DNA of 64,000 bases from Streptomyces sp. NRRL S-340 (GCF_000720185.1 NZ_JOIY01000001.1:124001-188000), one strand, 5' to 3'. Shown: positions 1 through 9,301, counted from the stretch's first letter. A program made the numbers and translations. Notes: generated from the letters alone by a model not told the origin.

Positions 1-333
1 GCCTTCACCGGCGACGCGGCGCTGACCGACGAGGTCAAGGCCGCCGTCCTCACCGGCTCGGTCGTCGCGGCGACACTCGCGACCGTGCTGCTCAAGCTCC
101 GCAACGCCCGGTACCGCAGGATGTGCGAGGCCGAGGAGCGCGACGACGACCTCGACGGCATCCCGGACGTCTACGAGGAGGACGACCCCGCCTACCACCT
201 GCGCATGGCGGCCATCCTCGAACGCAAGGCCGTCGAACACCGCCGGATCGCCGCCCGCAAAGAGGCCGAACGGGCAGGGCGGCTTGCGGAAGTGGAGGGC
301 GGGGCAGGCGAGCAGAACGACAGTCCGGCATGA
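1..333 (+). CDS. nhaA: Na+/H+ antiporter NhaA, C-terminal end (5' truncated)
   Basis: The reading frame is open from base 1 and ends at the TGA at 331-333, so only about the last 110 residues are present. They start with a hydrophobic stretch (LTGSVVAATLATVLLKLR) that fits the last membrane helix of NhaA. A charged cytoplasmic tail follows, with acidic ERDDDLDGIPDVYEEDDPAYH and then basic Arg/Glu-rich sequence, a tail I recall from Streptomyces NhaA proteins. NhaA exchanges sodium for protons across the inner membrane. The catalytic aspartates lie upstream of the window, so the call rests on the tail and on synteny. Confidence 0.75.
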   Translation, partial: AFTGDAALTDEVKAAVLTGSVVAATLATVLLKLRNARYRRMCEAEERDDDLDGIPDVYEEDDPAYHLRMAAILERKAVEHRRIAARKEAERAGRLAEVEGGAGEQNDSPA

Positions 334-401
334 TCTGACGGGACGGTACAAAACCCCGGACCGTTCCGGAACGCAGAGTCAGGCAGAAGAGGGAGACCGC
401 G

Positions 402-896
402 ATGAGCGCACCCGACGGCAGCCCGGTCGGCGCCGAACGCAGCATCGGCCAGCTGTTCGCCTCGGCGACGGCGGAGATGTCGGCGCTGGTGCATGACGAG
501 ATCGCGTTGGCGAAGGCGCAGCTGAAGCAGGACGTCAAGCGCGGCGCGGTGAGCGGCGGCGCGTTCTCGGTGGCCGGCGCGGTTCTGCTCTTCTCGCTGC
601 CGATGCTCAACTTCGCGCTCGCGTACGGCATCCGGACCTGGAGCCACTGGAACCTCGCGATCTGCTTCGTGCTCTCCTTCGCCGCCAACGTCCTGGTCGC
701 CGGGTTCCTCGGGCTGATCGGCGTCGTCTTCGCCAAGAAGGCCAAGAAGAGCAAGGGCCCGCAGAAGGTGGCCGCCTCCATGAAGCAGACCGCCGGTGTG
801 CTCCAGAACGCCAAGCCCCACCAGCGCCCGGAGACCTCCGCTCTGGAGGACCGGACCCCGCCGGCCATCGAAGCTGTGGCACGCTCGTCCTCATGA
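402..896 (+). CDS. Actinobacterial holin-X / phage holin superfamily III membrane protein
   Basis: This 164-residue protein has an N-terminal amphipathic helix (about residues 10-45, HDEIALAKAQLKQDVKRG), two membrane segments (about 52-75 and 84-112) and a basic Lys/Ala tail. That is the pattern of the DUF1469/holin-X family widespread in actinobacterial chromosomes, where it is usually a housekeeping envelope protein and not a lysis gene. The ATG is preceded by GAGGGAG. The stop overlaps the next start in ATGA, so the two genes are probably co-translated. The family's precise role is not established. Confidence 0.75.
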   Translation: MSAPDGSPVGAERSIGQLFASATAEMSALVHDEIALAKAQLKQDVKRGAVSGGAFSVAGAVLLFSLPMLNFALAYGIRTWSHWNLAICFVLSFAANVLVAGFLGLIGVVFAKKAKKSKGPQKVAASMKQTAGVLQNAKPHQRPETSALEDRTPPAIEAVARSSS

Positions 897-1843
897 CGGA
901 CCCCGCCACCCCTTCGGCGCAATCGACCTCGGTCGTACGGATCGGCATCCCCGGCGACCGCGAGGTGACACACCGGGACGTCGCCGCCAACGGCGCGCGT
1001 TTCCACATCGCCGAAGCGGGTGACGGACCACTGGTGCTCCTGCTGCACGGCTTCCCGCAGTTCTGGTGGGCCTGGCGGCACCAGCTCACCGCGCTCGCCG
1101 ACGCGGGCTTCAGGGCCGTCGCGATGGACCTGCGCGGCGTGGGCGGCAGCGACCGCACACCGCGCGGCTACGACCCCGCCAATCTCGCCCTGGACATCAC
1201 CGGGGTGATCCGCTCCCTCGGCGAGCCCGACGCGGCGCTGGTCGGCCACGACCTGGGCGGCTACCTGGCCTGGACGGCGGCGGCGATGCGGCCCAAGCTC
1301 GTCCGGCGCCTCGCCGTCGCCTCGATGCCCCATCCGCGGCGCTGGCGTTCGGCGATGCTGTCCGACGCCCGGCAGACCGCGGCGAGTTCCTACATCTGGG
1401 GCTTCCAGCGGCCGTGGATCCCCGAGCGGCAGCTCACGGCCGACGACGGCGCGCTGGTGGCCCGTCTCGTACGGGACTGGTCGGGACCGCGGCTGCCGGA
1501 CGAGGACGTGGTGGACACCTACCGCAGGGCCATGTGCATCCCGTCGACGGCCCACTGCTCCGTCGAGCCGTACCGCTGGCTGGTGCGTTCCCTGGCCCGC
1601 CCGGACGGCATCCAGTTCTACCGCCGGATGAAGCGCCCGGTGCTCGTCCCCACGCTGCACCTGCACGGCTCCCTGGACCCGGTGCAGCGCACCCGCAGCG
1701 CGGCCGGTTCCGGCGAGTACGTGGAGGCGCCGTACCGCTGGCGGCTGTTCGACGGCCTCGGGCACTTCCCGCACGAGGAGGACCCGGTGGCCTTCTCGAC
1801 CGAGCTGATCAACTGGCTGAAGGATCCCGAGCCCGACCGGTGA
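893..1843 (+). CDS. Alpha/beta hydrolase, epoxide hydrolase-like
   Basis: This 316-residue cytosolic protein has the epoxide hydrolase pattern: HGFPQFWWAW (oxyanion HGxP) near residue 50, a nucleophile elbow GHDLGGY with Asp as nucleophile near residue 120, and a catalytic His in GLGHFPHEED near the C terminus. An Asp nucleophile fits epoxide hydrolases or haloalkane dehalogenases better than Ser esterases. The start overlaps the stop of the holin-like gene. The substrate is unknown. Confidence 0.85.
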   Translation: MTDPATPSAQSTSVVRIGIPGDREVTHRDVAANGARFHIAEAGDGPLVLLLHGFPQFWWAWRHQLTALADAGFRAVAMDLRGVGGSDRTPRGYDPANLALDITGVIRSLGEPDAALVGHDLGGYLAWTAAAMRPKLVRRLAVASMPHPRRWRSAMLSDARQTAASSYIWGFQRPWIPERQLTADDGALVARLVRDWSGPRLPDEDVVDTYRRAMCIPSTAHCSVEPYRWLVRSLARPDGIQFYRRMKRPVLVPTLHLHGSLDPVQRTRSAAGSGEYVEAPYRWRLFDGLGHFPHEEDPVAFSTELINWLKDPEPDR

Positions 1844-2001
1844 CCGGTCCCGCTCGCTGCGTGACCGGTCCGTCACGGTTCCGGTGCGCCCGGTATCCGA
1901 ACGTGAACACCTGTCCAACGAACGGCCAATTGCCCGGCGCATAGGCCAATTGAGGCGCCCGCGGGCGGTTATCGACCTTTGGACGGGGCAAACGTCGGGG
2001 T

Positions 2002-2181
2002 ATGGGCTGGACGCACGACTACAGTGACGTAGCACGCACCCGCCGTTCGGCGAGCGTTCCGGGCTCCCTCCACGGGGAGACCCCGCAACTGACGGACACG
2101 GACCCCAGGGTCGGCATTCCGCGCATCCTGCGCCGCCGGGCCCGCTGGGTCTCGGTGCGCCTGCGGCATCCACGCGGCTGA
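2002..2181 (+). CDS. Possible 59-residue basic small protein
   Basis: An ATG at 2002 opens a frame of 59 codons starting MGWTHDYSDVARTRRSASVP and ending in an Arg-rich tail (RILRRRARWVSVRLRHPRG). Third codon positions are mostly G or C, as in real genes here. It fills the space between the hydrolase and the convergent protease gene. There is no clear ribosome binding site beyond GTCGGGG directly before the ATG. I do not recognise a family. Confidence 0.45.
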   Translation: MGWTHDYSDVARTRRSASVPGSLHGETPQLTDTDPRVGIPRILRRRARWVSVRLRHPRG

Positions 2182-2264
2182 CCCGTCGCCGGGTCCGTCT
2201 TGGCGTCTGATTCGCACCTCTCCGGGACCTGCCACCGGGCTCCGCCCGGCGACCGGGGCCGGCC

Positions 2265-3464
2265 TCACATCGCGCAGCGGTCGCTGTCCACCTGCTGGTT
2301 CGCCGTGCGCCCCTTGGCGATGTCCTGCTGGATCTCGTGCGCCGTGAGCGCGTAGCCCGTGTCGGCGTCGTCGAGGGACTTCGCGAACACCACCCCGTAG
2401 ACCCTGCCGTCGGTGGTGAGCAGCGGGCCGCCGGAGTTGCCCTGGCGGACCGTCGCGTAGAGCGAGTAGACGTCCCGGCGGACGGTGCCGCGGTGGTAGA
2501 TGTCCGGGCCGTTGGCGGTGATGCGCCCGCGCACCCGCGCGGCGCGGACGTCGTACGACCCGTTCTCCGGGAAGCCGGCGACGATCGCGCCGTCCTGGTT
2601 GTGCGCGACCGTGTCGGAGAAGTGCAGCACGGGCGCCTTCAGGTCCGGTACGTCGAGGACGGCGATGTCGCGGTGCCAGTCGTAGAGCACCACCTTCGCG
2701 TCGTACTTGCGGCCCTCGCCGCCTATCTGCACGGTGGGTTCGTCGACGCCGCCGACGACGTGCGCGTTGGTCATGACGCGGCGTTCGGCGAAGACGAAGC
2801 CGCTGCCCTCCAGTATCTTGCCGCAGCTGGTCGCGGTGCCGACGACCTTGACGACGGAGCGCTTGGCGCTGTGGGCGACCGCGCTGTGCCGCAGGGCCGG
2901 GTCGGGGGGCCGTACGTCGGTGATGGGCTCGTCGGCGAACGGGCTGAAGACCTGCGGGAAGCCGTTCTGCGCGAGGACCGAGGTGAAGTCCGTGAACCAG
3001 GTGTCCGCCTGCTGGGGCATCACCTGGGAGACCCCGAGCAGCACCCGGGAGTTGCGGACCTCCTTGCCGAGGGTCGGTATCGTCGTGCCGCCCAGGGCCG
3101 AGCCGATCAGCCAGGCGACGAGCAGCATCGCGAGGACGTTGACCAGGGCGCCGCCGGTCGCGTCCAGCGCCCGGGCCGGGGACCAGGTGATGTGCACCCG
3201 CACCTTGTTGCCGAGGTGGGTGGTCAGCGCCTGGCCGACCGAGGCGCAGACGATGACGACGATGACCGCGACGACGGCCGTGGTGGTGCTGATGGGCGAG
3301 TTGTCCGTCAGGGCGTCCCAGATGACCGGGAGCGTGTACACGGCGACCACGCCGCCGCCCAGGAAGCCGATCACCGACAGGATGCCGACGACGAATCCCT
3401 GGCGGTACCCGACGACCGCGAACCACACGGCGGCGACCAGCAGCAGGATGTCCAGCACGTTCAC
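2265..3464 (-). CDS. MarP-like membrane serine protease (CvpA + trypsin-like domains)
   Basis: The N-terminal half (about residues 1-170) holds four hydrophobic segments of the colicin V production (CvpA) type. The C-terminal half is a trypsin-like protease with catalytic His in MTNAHVVGG, Asp in HRDIAVLDV and Ser in RQGNSGGPLL. This matches MarP of mycobacteria (Rv3671c), a periplasmic protease needed for acid and oxidative stress resistance. The 399-residue length is also typical. Substrates in Streptomyces are unknown. The gene stands alone, convergent with the small ORF at 2002-2181. Confidence 0.9.
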   Translation of the reverse strand: MNVLDILLLVAAVWFAVVGYRQGFVVGILSVIGFLGGGVVAVYTLPVIWDALTDNSPISTTTAVVAVIVVIVCASVGQALTTHLGNKVRVHITWSPARALDATGGALVNVLAMLLVAWLIGSALGGTTIPTLGKEVRNSRVLLGVSQVMPQQADTWFTDFTSVLAQNGFPQVFSPFADEPITDVRPPDPALRHSAVAHSAKRSVVKVVGTATSCGKILEGSGFVFAERRVMTNAHVVGGVDEPTVQIGGEGRKYDAKVVLYDWHRDIAVLDVPDLKAPVLHFSDTVAHNQDGAIVAGFPENGSYDVRAARVRGRITANGPDIYHRGTVRRDVYSLYATVRQGNSGGPLLTTDGRVYGVVFAKSLDDADTGYALTAHEIQQDIAKGRTANQQVDSDRCAM

Positions 3465-3604
3465 CGCGTCGAGCCTCGCCTCATCGTCTTCCGGTCACCA
3501 CAGTCACAGGTCACAGGTCGGCCGGGGTCGTCCGGCCGGCCGCGCGGCGGCCCCAGGACACGGCGTCCTGGGGGTCCCGGCCCGAACGGCACCCGCCCAC
3601 CCTG

Positions 3605-4327
3605 TCATGACCGCCAGTCGAGCGGGACCTGCTTGTCGCGGTCCCACGGCGTCTCCCAGCCCGCGTAGTGGAGCAGACGGTCGATGATTCCGGCCGTGAA
3701 GCCCCACACGAGGGTCGATTCGACCAGGAATGCCGGGCCCCGGTGGCCGCTGGGGTGCACGGTCGTGGCCCGGTTGGCGGGGTTGGTGAGATCCGCCACG
3801 GGGACCGTGAAGACGCGGGCGGTCTCCGCCGGGTCGACGACGCCCACGGGGCTGGGTTCGCGCCACCAGCCGAGCACGGGCGTCACGACGAAGCCGCTGA
3901 CGGGGATGTAGAGGCGGGGCAGCACGCCGAACAACTGGACGCCGTCCGGGTCGAGTCCGGTCTCCTCCTCGGCCTCGCGCAGCGCGGCCCGCAGCGGGCC
4001 CTCGCCGTGCGGGTCGCCGTCCTCGGGGTCGAGCGCGCCGCCGGGGAAGGACGGCTGCCCGGCGTGCGAGCGCAGCGAACTCGCCCGTTCCATGAGCAGC
4101 AGTTCGGGTCCGCGCTCGCCCTCCCCGAAGAGGACGAGGACGGCGGACTGGCGTCCCGCGCCGTCCTCGGGGGGCAGGAAGCGGCTCAGTTGCACGGGCT
4201 GGACCGTCTCGACGACCCGCACGACCGGTTCCAGCCAGGGGGGTAGTCCCTCCGTGCTCAGCGCCACCGGGCCGCCCTGCGGCCGGGCCGCCCGGATTCC
4301 GTGCGCCGCCTCGCTCGCCCTCGTCAT
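3605..4327 (-). CDS. NUDIX hydrolase, CoA pyrophosphatase type
   Basis: A NUDIX box is visible, with GGALDPEDGD followed by REAEEETGLD, preceded by the SHAGQPSFPGG segment typical of the NudL/CoA diphosphatase branch. These enzymes cleave CoA and related nucleoside diphosphate derivatives with Mg2+. The start could be the ATG at 4327, a GTG at 4333, or a GTG at 4267 just before the conserved part. I used the ATG. The gene follows nth on the same strand. Confidence 0.85.
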   Translation of the reverse strand: MTRASEAAHGIRAARPQGGPVALSTEGLPPWLEPVVRVVETVQPVQLSRFLPPEDGAGRQSAVLVLFGEGERGPELLLMERASSLRSHAGQPSFPGGALDPEDGDPHGEGPLRAALREAEEETGLDPDGVQLFGVLPRLYIPVSGFVVTPVLGWWREPSPVGVVDPAETARVFTVPVADLTNPANRATTVHPSGHRGPAFLVESTLVWGFTAGIIDRLLHYAGWETPWDRDKQVPLDWRS

Positions 4328-4502
4328 CGCCACCCCGTCCCCGGTCCCGCACCCGTCCCTCGGCCCGCACCCGCGGCCGTACCAGGACCTGTGCCCGCGT
4401 CCGTACCTGCCTCCGTGCCCGTGTCGCCGTCCGTGCGCGTGCCCTTCCTCGCCGTCGTCCTGCCGTGTCCAACGCCCGAGGGCACCGGGATCGTTCCGCC
4501 GG

Positions 4503-5603
4503 TCATCGCCCGGCCAGGGGCGGTGCCGGCTTGCCGCCCGCCTCCAGGTACGCCTGCGGCGGATTGAGGCGCTGGCCCGGGAAGCCGCCCTTCTCGTACT
4601 TCAGCAGCTTCCTCGCCTTCTCCGGGTCGGTCTCCCCCTCCCCGTACGCCGGGCAGAGCGGGGCGATCGGGCAGGCGCCGCAGGCGGGCTTGCGGGCGTG
4701 GCAGATACGGCGGCCGTGGAAGATGACGTGGTGCGAGAGCATGGTCCACTCGCTGCGGGGGAAGAGCGCGCCGACAGCCGCCTCGATCTTGTCGGGGTCG
4801 GTCTCCTCGGTCCACCGCCAGCGCCGCACCAGCCGCTGGAAGTGGGTGTCGACGGTGATGCCCGGCCGGCCGAAGGCGTTGCCGAGCACGACGAAGGCGG
4901 TCTTGCGGCCGACGCCGGGCAGCTTCACCAGGTCCTCCAGGCGGCCCGGGACCTCGCCGCCGAACTCCTCCACCAGCGCCTTGGACAGGCCCATGACGGA
5001 CTTGGTCTTGGCCCGGAAGAAACCGGTGGGGCGCAGGATCTCCTCGACCTCCTCCGGGACGGCGGCCGCCAGGTCCTCGGGGGTGGGGTACTTGGCGAAC
5101 AGGCCGGGGGTCGTCTGGTTGACCCGGAGGTCGGTGGTCTGGGCGGACAGGACCGTGGCGACCAGCAGCTGGAAGGGGTTCTCGAAGTCCAGTTCGGGGT
5201 GGGCGTACGGGTACACCTCGGCCAGTTCGCGGTTGATGCGGCGGGCCCGGCGCACCAGGGCGGTGCGGGACTCGCCCTTCGGCGGCCCGGGGGCGACGGT
5301 CTTCACGGGGGACGCCTTGCGCACGGCCGCGGTGGCCTTCTCCGGGGCGGCGGTCACCTTCTTGGGGGGCGCGGCCTTCTGGACGGCGGCGGGCTTCCCT
5401 GCGGGGGTGCCCTTCGTGCCGCCCGCGGCCTTCGCGGAGGTCTTCTTCGCGCTCCTTTTCGCGCCGGCGGCGCCGACGGCGGACCTCTTCGCGCCGGCCG
5501 CCCTCCTCGCCGGTTTCGACGGCGCCTTCCGCGCCGCTTCCGCCGCGTTCCCACCGCCGTCGGGCTCCTGTTCGCCCACAGCGGAATCCTTACGTACAAC
5601 CAC
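4503..5603 (-). CDS. nth: Endonuclease III (DNA glycosylase/AP lyase)
   Basis: The catalytic domain (about residues 115-345) contains the helix-hairpin-helix LPGVGRKTA, the catalytic Lys/Asp region ending in [11 protein letters not shown], and the four-cysteine [4Fe-4S] loop in [17 protein letters not shown]. It removes oxidised pyrimidines in base-excision repair. At 366 residues it is much longer than E. coli Nth (about 211). The extra N-terminal ~110 residues are Lys/Ala/Pro-rich and resemble a histone-H1 tail. A shorter internal start cannot be excluded, but the extension keeps coding-type third-base GC. Confidence 0.93.
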   Translation of the reverse strand: MVVRKDSAVGEQEPDGGGNAAEAARKAPSKPARRAAGAKRSAVGAAGAKRSAKKTSAKAAGGTKGTPAGKPAAVQKAAPPKKVTAAPEKATAAVRKASPVKTVAPGPPKGESRTALVRRARRINRELAEVYPYAHPELDFENPFQLLVATVLSAQTTDLRVNQTTPGLFAKYPTPEDLAAAVPEEVEEILRPTGFFRAKTKSVMGLSKALVEEFGGEVPGRLEDLVKLPGVGRKTAFVVLGNAFGRPGITVDTHFQRLVRRWRWTEETDPDKIEAAVGALFPRSEWTMLSHHVIFHGRRICHARKPACGACPIAPLCPAYGEGETDPEKARKLLKYEKGGFPGQRLNPPQAYLEAGGKPAPPLAGR

Positions 5604-5750
5604 CCGCCCAGCCCCCTAGGCCTGTGCTCTCACCGGCGATTCGGACACCCGGCCAGCCTACGGCCCGGCACCGACATCCGCCCCGGGCCCCGAAGATCGG
5701 CGCCCGATTGGACCCCTGCCGCGTACCCCGGGACACCTGTACGGCATCCT

Positions 5751-5764
5751 TGTGACAGATCACA
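5751..5764. promoter_or_regulatory. Crp-like palindrome upstream of crp
   Basis: TGTGACAGATCACA is a perfect palindrome (TGTGA-N4-TCACA) 90 bp upstream of the crp start. It contains the GTG-N6-CAC core that CRP/FNR proteins of actinobacteria recognise. The position suggests autoregulation. Binding is inferred. Confidence 0.5.
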
Positions 5765-5853
5765 CTGTTTGGACCGTCCGGCAAAATGGGGAACACGGTC
5801 CCCTGGCGACGGGGGAGCAAGATCCCCTGAGCAGGTCGACAAGGAGAGAACTC

Positions 5854-6528
5854 GTGGACGACGTTCTGCGGCGCAATCCGCTCTTCGCGGCGCTCGACGA
5901 CGAGCAGGCCGCGGAGCTTCGCGCCTCCATGACGGAGGTGACTCTCGCCCGTGGCGACTCGTTGTTCCACGAGGGCGACCCGGGCGACCGCCTCTACGTG
6001 GTCACCGAGGGCAAGGTCAAGCTGCACCGCACGTCCCCCGACGGCCGCGAGAACATGCTGGCCGTCGTGGGCCCCGGTGAGCTGATCGGTGAGCTGTCGC
6101 TGTTCGACCCGGGCCCGCGCACCGCCACCGCGACGGCGCTGACCGAGGTCAAGCTGCTCGCCCTGGGCCACGGCGACCTCCAGCCCTGGCTGAACGTACG
6201 GCCGGAGGTGGCCGGCGCCCTGCTGCGCGCCGTCGCCCGCCGCCTGCGCAAGACCAACGACCAGATGTCCGACCTGGTCTTCTCCGACGTGCCGGGCCGT
6301 GTCGCCCGCGCCCTGCTGGACCTGTCCCGCCGCTTCGGGGTGCAGTCCGAGGAGGGCATCCACGTGGTGCACGACCTGACGCAGGAGGAGCTGGCCCAGC
6401 TGGTCGGCGCGTCCCGCGAGACGGTCAACAAGGCCCTGGCCGACTTCGCCCAGCGCGGCTGGCTCCGCCTGGAGGCGCGTGCGGTCATCCTGCTCGACGT
6501 GGAGCGGCTGGCCAAGAGGTCGCGCTGA
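5854..6528 (+). CDS. crp: Crp/Fnr-family transcriptional regulator
   Basis: This 224-residue protein has a cyclic-nucleotide-binding domain (about residues 5-120, with GDPGDRLYVV and the GELIGELSLFDPGPRTATA phosphate-binding segment) and a C-terminal winged helix (LTQEELAQLVGASRETVNKAL recognition region). This is the actinobacterial Crp, which in S. coelicolor influences germination and antibiotic production. The GTG at 5854 is preceded by AAGGAGAG at 5841-5848, which fixes the start even though the frame opens earlier. A palindromic candidate site lies upstream. Confidence 0.93.
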   Translation: MDDVLRRNPLFAALDDEQAAELRASMTEVTLARGDSLFHEGDPGDRLYVVTEGKVKLHRTSPDGRENMLAVVGPGELIGELSLFDPGPRTATATALTEVKLLALGHGDLQPWLNVRPEVAGALLRAVARRLRKTNDQMSDLVFSDVPGRVARALLDLSRRFGVQSEEGIHVVHDLTQEELAQLVGASRETVNKALADFAQRGWLRLEARAVILLDVERLAKRSR

Positions 6529-6608
6529 GCAGACCGGGGCCGCGAGCCGCCCCGGGCAAGGGCCTCACCCCGCAGGGGCACATCGCGCGCGAAGGGTCTC
6601 TCGCGTGC

Positions 6609-7358
6609 GTGCCCGCCGTGTTCCGTCCCGTCGTCGAGGCGGCCCGCCACCGGCTGCCCCGCCTCTACGGGCCGCGGTTGCACAGCGCGTACCTCTACGG
6701 CTCGATCCCCCGCGGCACCGCGCGCGCGGGCCGCAGCGACCTGGACCTGCTGGTCGCACTGCACGACGAGCCGAGCGACACCGACCGGCAGGAGGCGCGG
6801 GCCCTCGGCGCGGCCCTCGATCAGGAGTTCCCGCAGATCGACGGCGTCGGCACGCTCCTCCACGGCCGGGAGCGGCTGCTGAGCGACCTGGAGCGCCACG
6901 ACCTGGGCTGGTTCGTCGCCTGCCTGTGCACGCCGCTGCTCGGGGACGATCTCGCCGCCCGTCTGCCCCGCTACCGGCCGGACGACCCGCTGCTCGCCCG
7001 CGAGACCAACGGGGACCTGGCCCTGATCCTGCCCCGGTGGCGGGAACGGATCGCCGCGGCCGGGGAAACCGAGGAGGCCCGCAGGCCCCTGGTCCGGTTC
7101 ATGTCCCGCCACCTCGTCCGGACCGGCTTCACGCTGGTGATGGGCCGCTGGCAGGGCTGGACCAGCGACCTGCACGAGATGGCCGCCGCCTTCGGGACGT
7201 ACTACCCGGCGCGGGCCGCGCAGATGACCGCGGCGGCCGTGCGCGGGTACGAGCCCGTCGGTGACCTCGCCCTGCTGCGCGCCTACGCCGACGACCTCGG
7301 CCCCTGGCTCGCCGGGGAGTACGCGCGCGTGCACGGCGTCAAGGCACCCCGCCCCTGA
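6609..7358 (+). CDS. Nucleotidyltransferase-domain protein (aminoglycoside adenylyltransferase-like)
   Basis: The N-terminal third shows the nucleotidyltransferase signature: YLYGSIPRGTARAGRSDLDL contains the GS motif followed by DxD. The C-terminal half is helical and Trp/Arg-rich, as in streptomycin and kanamycin nucleotidyltransferases. It would transfer an NMP to a small molecule or protein, but the substrate is not predictable. The protein is 249 residues from the GTG at 6609. It follows crp in the same direction after an 80-bp gap. Confidence 0.75.
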   Translation: MPAVFRPVVEAARHRLPRLYGPRLHSAYLYGSIPRGTARAGRSDLDLLVALHDEPSDTDRQEARALGAALDQEFPQIDGVGTLLHGRERLLSDLERHDLGWFVACLCTPLLGDDLAARLPRYRPDDPLLARETNGDLALILPRWRERIAAAGETEEARRPLVRFMSRHLVRTGFTLVMGRWQGWTSDLHEMAAAFGTYYPARAAQMTAAAVRGYEPVGDLALLRAYADDLGPWLAGEYARVHGVKAPRP

Positions 7359-7449
7359 GCCGGCCCCGAGCCAGGAGCCGGGCCCGCTCCGGAGGAGCCG
7401 GCGCCGGATGAGCCAGTGCCGGGAGGGGAGCCGCGTCCGCCGAGCGGGC

Positions 7450-8280
7450 CTAGATGAGCCCGTGCTCCTCCAGGTAGTCGAGCTGGGCCCGTACCGACAG
7501 CTCGGCCGCCGGCCACAGGGAGCGGTCCACGTCGGCGTACACGTGCGCGACGACGTCGGCCGGGCGGCGGTGGCCGTCCTCGACGGCCGTCTCGACCTGG
7601 GCCAGCCGGTGGGCGCGGTGCGCCAGGTAGTACTCGACCGCGCCCTGGGCGTCCTCCAGGACCGGGCCGTGGCCCGGCAGGACCGTGTGCACCCCGTCGT
7701 CGACCGTGAGGGACCGCAGACGCCGCAGCGAGTCCAGGTAGTCGCCGAGCCGGCCGTCGGGGTGGGCCACGACCGTCGTACCGCGGCCCAGGACGGTGTC
7801 ACCGGTGAGCACCGCCCGGTCGGCCGGGAGGTGGAAGCACAGGGAGTCCGCGGTGTGGCCGGGCGTCGGTACGACCCTCAGCTCCAGGCCGCCGACCCGG
7901 ATCACCTCCCCTGCCCCGAGACCCTCGTCGCCCAGCCGCAGGGCCGGATCCAGCGCGCGCACGCGCGTGCCGGTCAGCTCGGCGAAGCGGGCGGCGCCCT
8001 CCGCGTGGTCGGGGTGCCCGTGGGTCAGCAGGGTCAGGGCGATGCGCTTGCCCGCCTCCTCTGCGGTGCCGACGACGGTGCGCAGGTGGCCCTCGTCGAG
8101 AGGGCCCGGGTCGACCACCACCGCCAGTTCCGAGTCGGGCTCGGAGAGGATCCAGGTGTTGGTGCCGTCCAGGGTCATCGCGGAGGCGTTGGGCGCGAGG
8201 ACGTTGACCGCCCGTGGGGTGGCGGGACCGGACAGGACACCGCCGCGGGGCCGGCCGGGGAGCGCTGCTGCGTCCGTCAT
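7450..8280 (-). CDS. Metallo-beta-lactamase fold hydrolase
   Basis: The zinc-binding THGHPDHAEG motif, a later PTPGHTADS and LTGDTVLG show a glyoxalase II-like metallo-beta-lactamase fold. The C-terminal winged region (RRPADVVAHVYADV...LDYLEEHG) matches the LACTB2/RNase-Z-like hydrolase subgroup. The start is the ATG at 8280; earlier in-frame codons would add low-complexity sequence. It lies between the nucleotidyltransferase gene and a NUDIX gene on the same strand. Confidence 0.88.
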   Translation of the reverse strand: MTDAAALPGRPRGGVLSGPATPRAVNVLAPNASAMTLDGTNTWILSEPDSELAVVVDPGPLDEGHLRTVVGTAEEAGKRIALTLLTHGHPDHAEGAARFAELTGTRVRALDPALRLGDEGLGAGEVIRVGGLELRVVPTPGHTADSLCFHLPADRAVLTGDTVLGRGTTVVAHPDGRLGDYLDSLRRLRSLTVDDGVHTVLPGHGPVLEDAQGAVEYYLAHRAHRLAQVETAVEDGHRRPADVVAHVYADVDRSLWPAAELSVRAQLDYLEEHGLI

Positions 8281-8428
8281 GCGAGGGGACCTTCCTGGGC
8301 GTCGGCCGTACGGAGCCGGAGGCGGGGGCCGGGACCCGGCCCGGGGCACGGACAGGACGCGCACCGGGGCCGCGGGCGCGACGGGCGCCGGAGCCGGAGG
8401 CCGGACGCGGGCCGGGGCCTGGGCGCGG

Positions 8429-9301
8429 TCATGCGGACGCCGCCCCGCCGACCGGGATGCGCAAGGTGAACTCGTCGTGGCCCGGCCAGGACAGGACGAC
8501 CTCGCCGTCCACCGGGCGGGCCCGCGCGAGCACGGGGGTCAGGTCCCGCTCCCCCGCCGCCTTCAGCACCTGCGCGGGGCTGCCGAAGGGAAGGAGCTGA
8601 CGCAGGGTGGCGACGGTCGGCGGCATCATCAGCAGCTCGCCCTCGTCGTATCCGGAGAGCGCGTCCGCAGGCCGGATCCACACCGTGCGGTCGGCCTCCG
8701 TGGAGGCGTTGCGGGTCCGCTGCCCCTCCGGGAGGGCGGCCACGAAGAACCACGTGTCGTAGCGGCGGGGTTCGAACTCGGGCGTGATCCACCGCGTCCA
8801 GGCGCCCAGCAGGTCCGAGCGCAGGGTCAGGCCGCGGCGGTCGAGGAACTCGGCGAAGGAGAGTTCCCGCGCGACCAGGGCGGCGCGGTCGGTCTCCCAG
8901 TCGGCGCCCGTGGTGTCACCGACGACCGAGTCGGGGCCCGGCCCGGCGAGCAGGACGCCCGCCTCCTCGTACGTCTCGCGGACGGCCGCGCAGACGATCG
9001 CCTGGGCCGCCGCGTCGTCCACACCGAGCCGGCCGGCCCACCACGCGCGCGTGGGACCCGCCCAGCGCACCTGCTGGTCGTCGTCGCGCGGGTCGACACC
9101 ACCGCCCGGATACGCGTACGCGCCTCCGGCGAAGGCCATGGAGGCGCGTCTGCGCAGCATGTGCACGGCGGGGCCGGTACCGGTGTCCCGCAGGAGCATG
9201 ACGGTGGCCGCACGCCTGGGCGCGACCGGGGTGAGGGTGCCGTCCGCGAGCGCGCGGACGCGGTCCGGCCAGTCCGGGGGGAACCACTGCCCATTCGCCA
9301 T
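8429..9301 (-). CDS. NUDIX hydrolase (NUDT19-like)
   Basis: The N terminus has AATVMLLRDTGTGPAVHMLRR, then AYPGGGVDPRDDD, and after an insertion the NUDIX helix AAVRETYEEAGVLLAG. The insertion between the glycine and the REUxEE helix is typical of NUDT19/RP2p-type enzymes, some of which act on CoA derivatives. The protein has 290 residues. It precedes the metallo-beta-lactamase gene on the same strand after a 148-bp GC-rich gap. Confidence 0.83.
   Translation of the reverse strand: MANGQWFPPDWPDRVRALADGTLTPVAPRRAATVMLLRDTGTGPAVHMLRRRASMAFAGGAYAYPGGGVDPRDDDQQVRWAGPTRAWWAGRLGVDDAAAQAIVCAAVRETYEEAGVLLAGPGPDSVVGDTTGADWETDRAALVARELSFAEFLDRRGLTLRSDLLGAWTRWITPEFEPRRYDTWFFVAALPEGQRTRNASTEADRTVWIRPADALSGYDEGELLMMPPTVATLRQLLPFGSPAQVLKAAGERDLTPVLARARPVDGEVVLSWPGHDEFTLRIPVGGAASA

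Noticed and set aside
402..896. Prophage lysis gene
   Set aside because: No other phage gene is nearby, and holin-X proteins are usual in actinobacterial chromosomes.
92..2173. 693-codon open frame on the minus strand
   Set aside because: It runs antisense through the holin-like and hydrolase genes. It is Arg/Pro/Gly-rich and has no domain, a usual effect of high GC.
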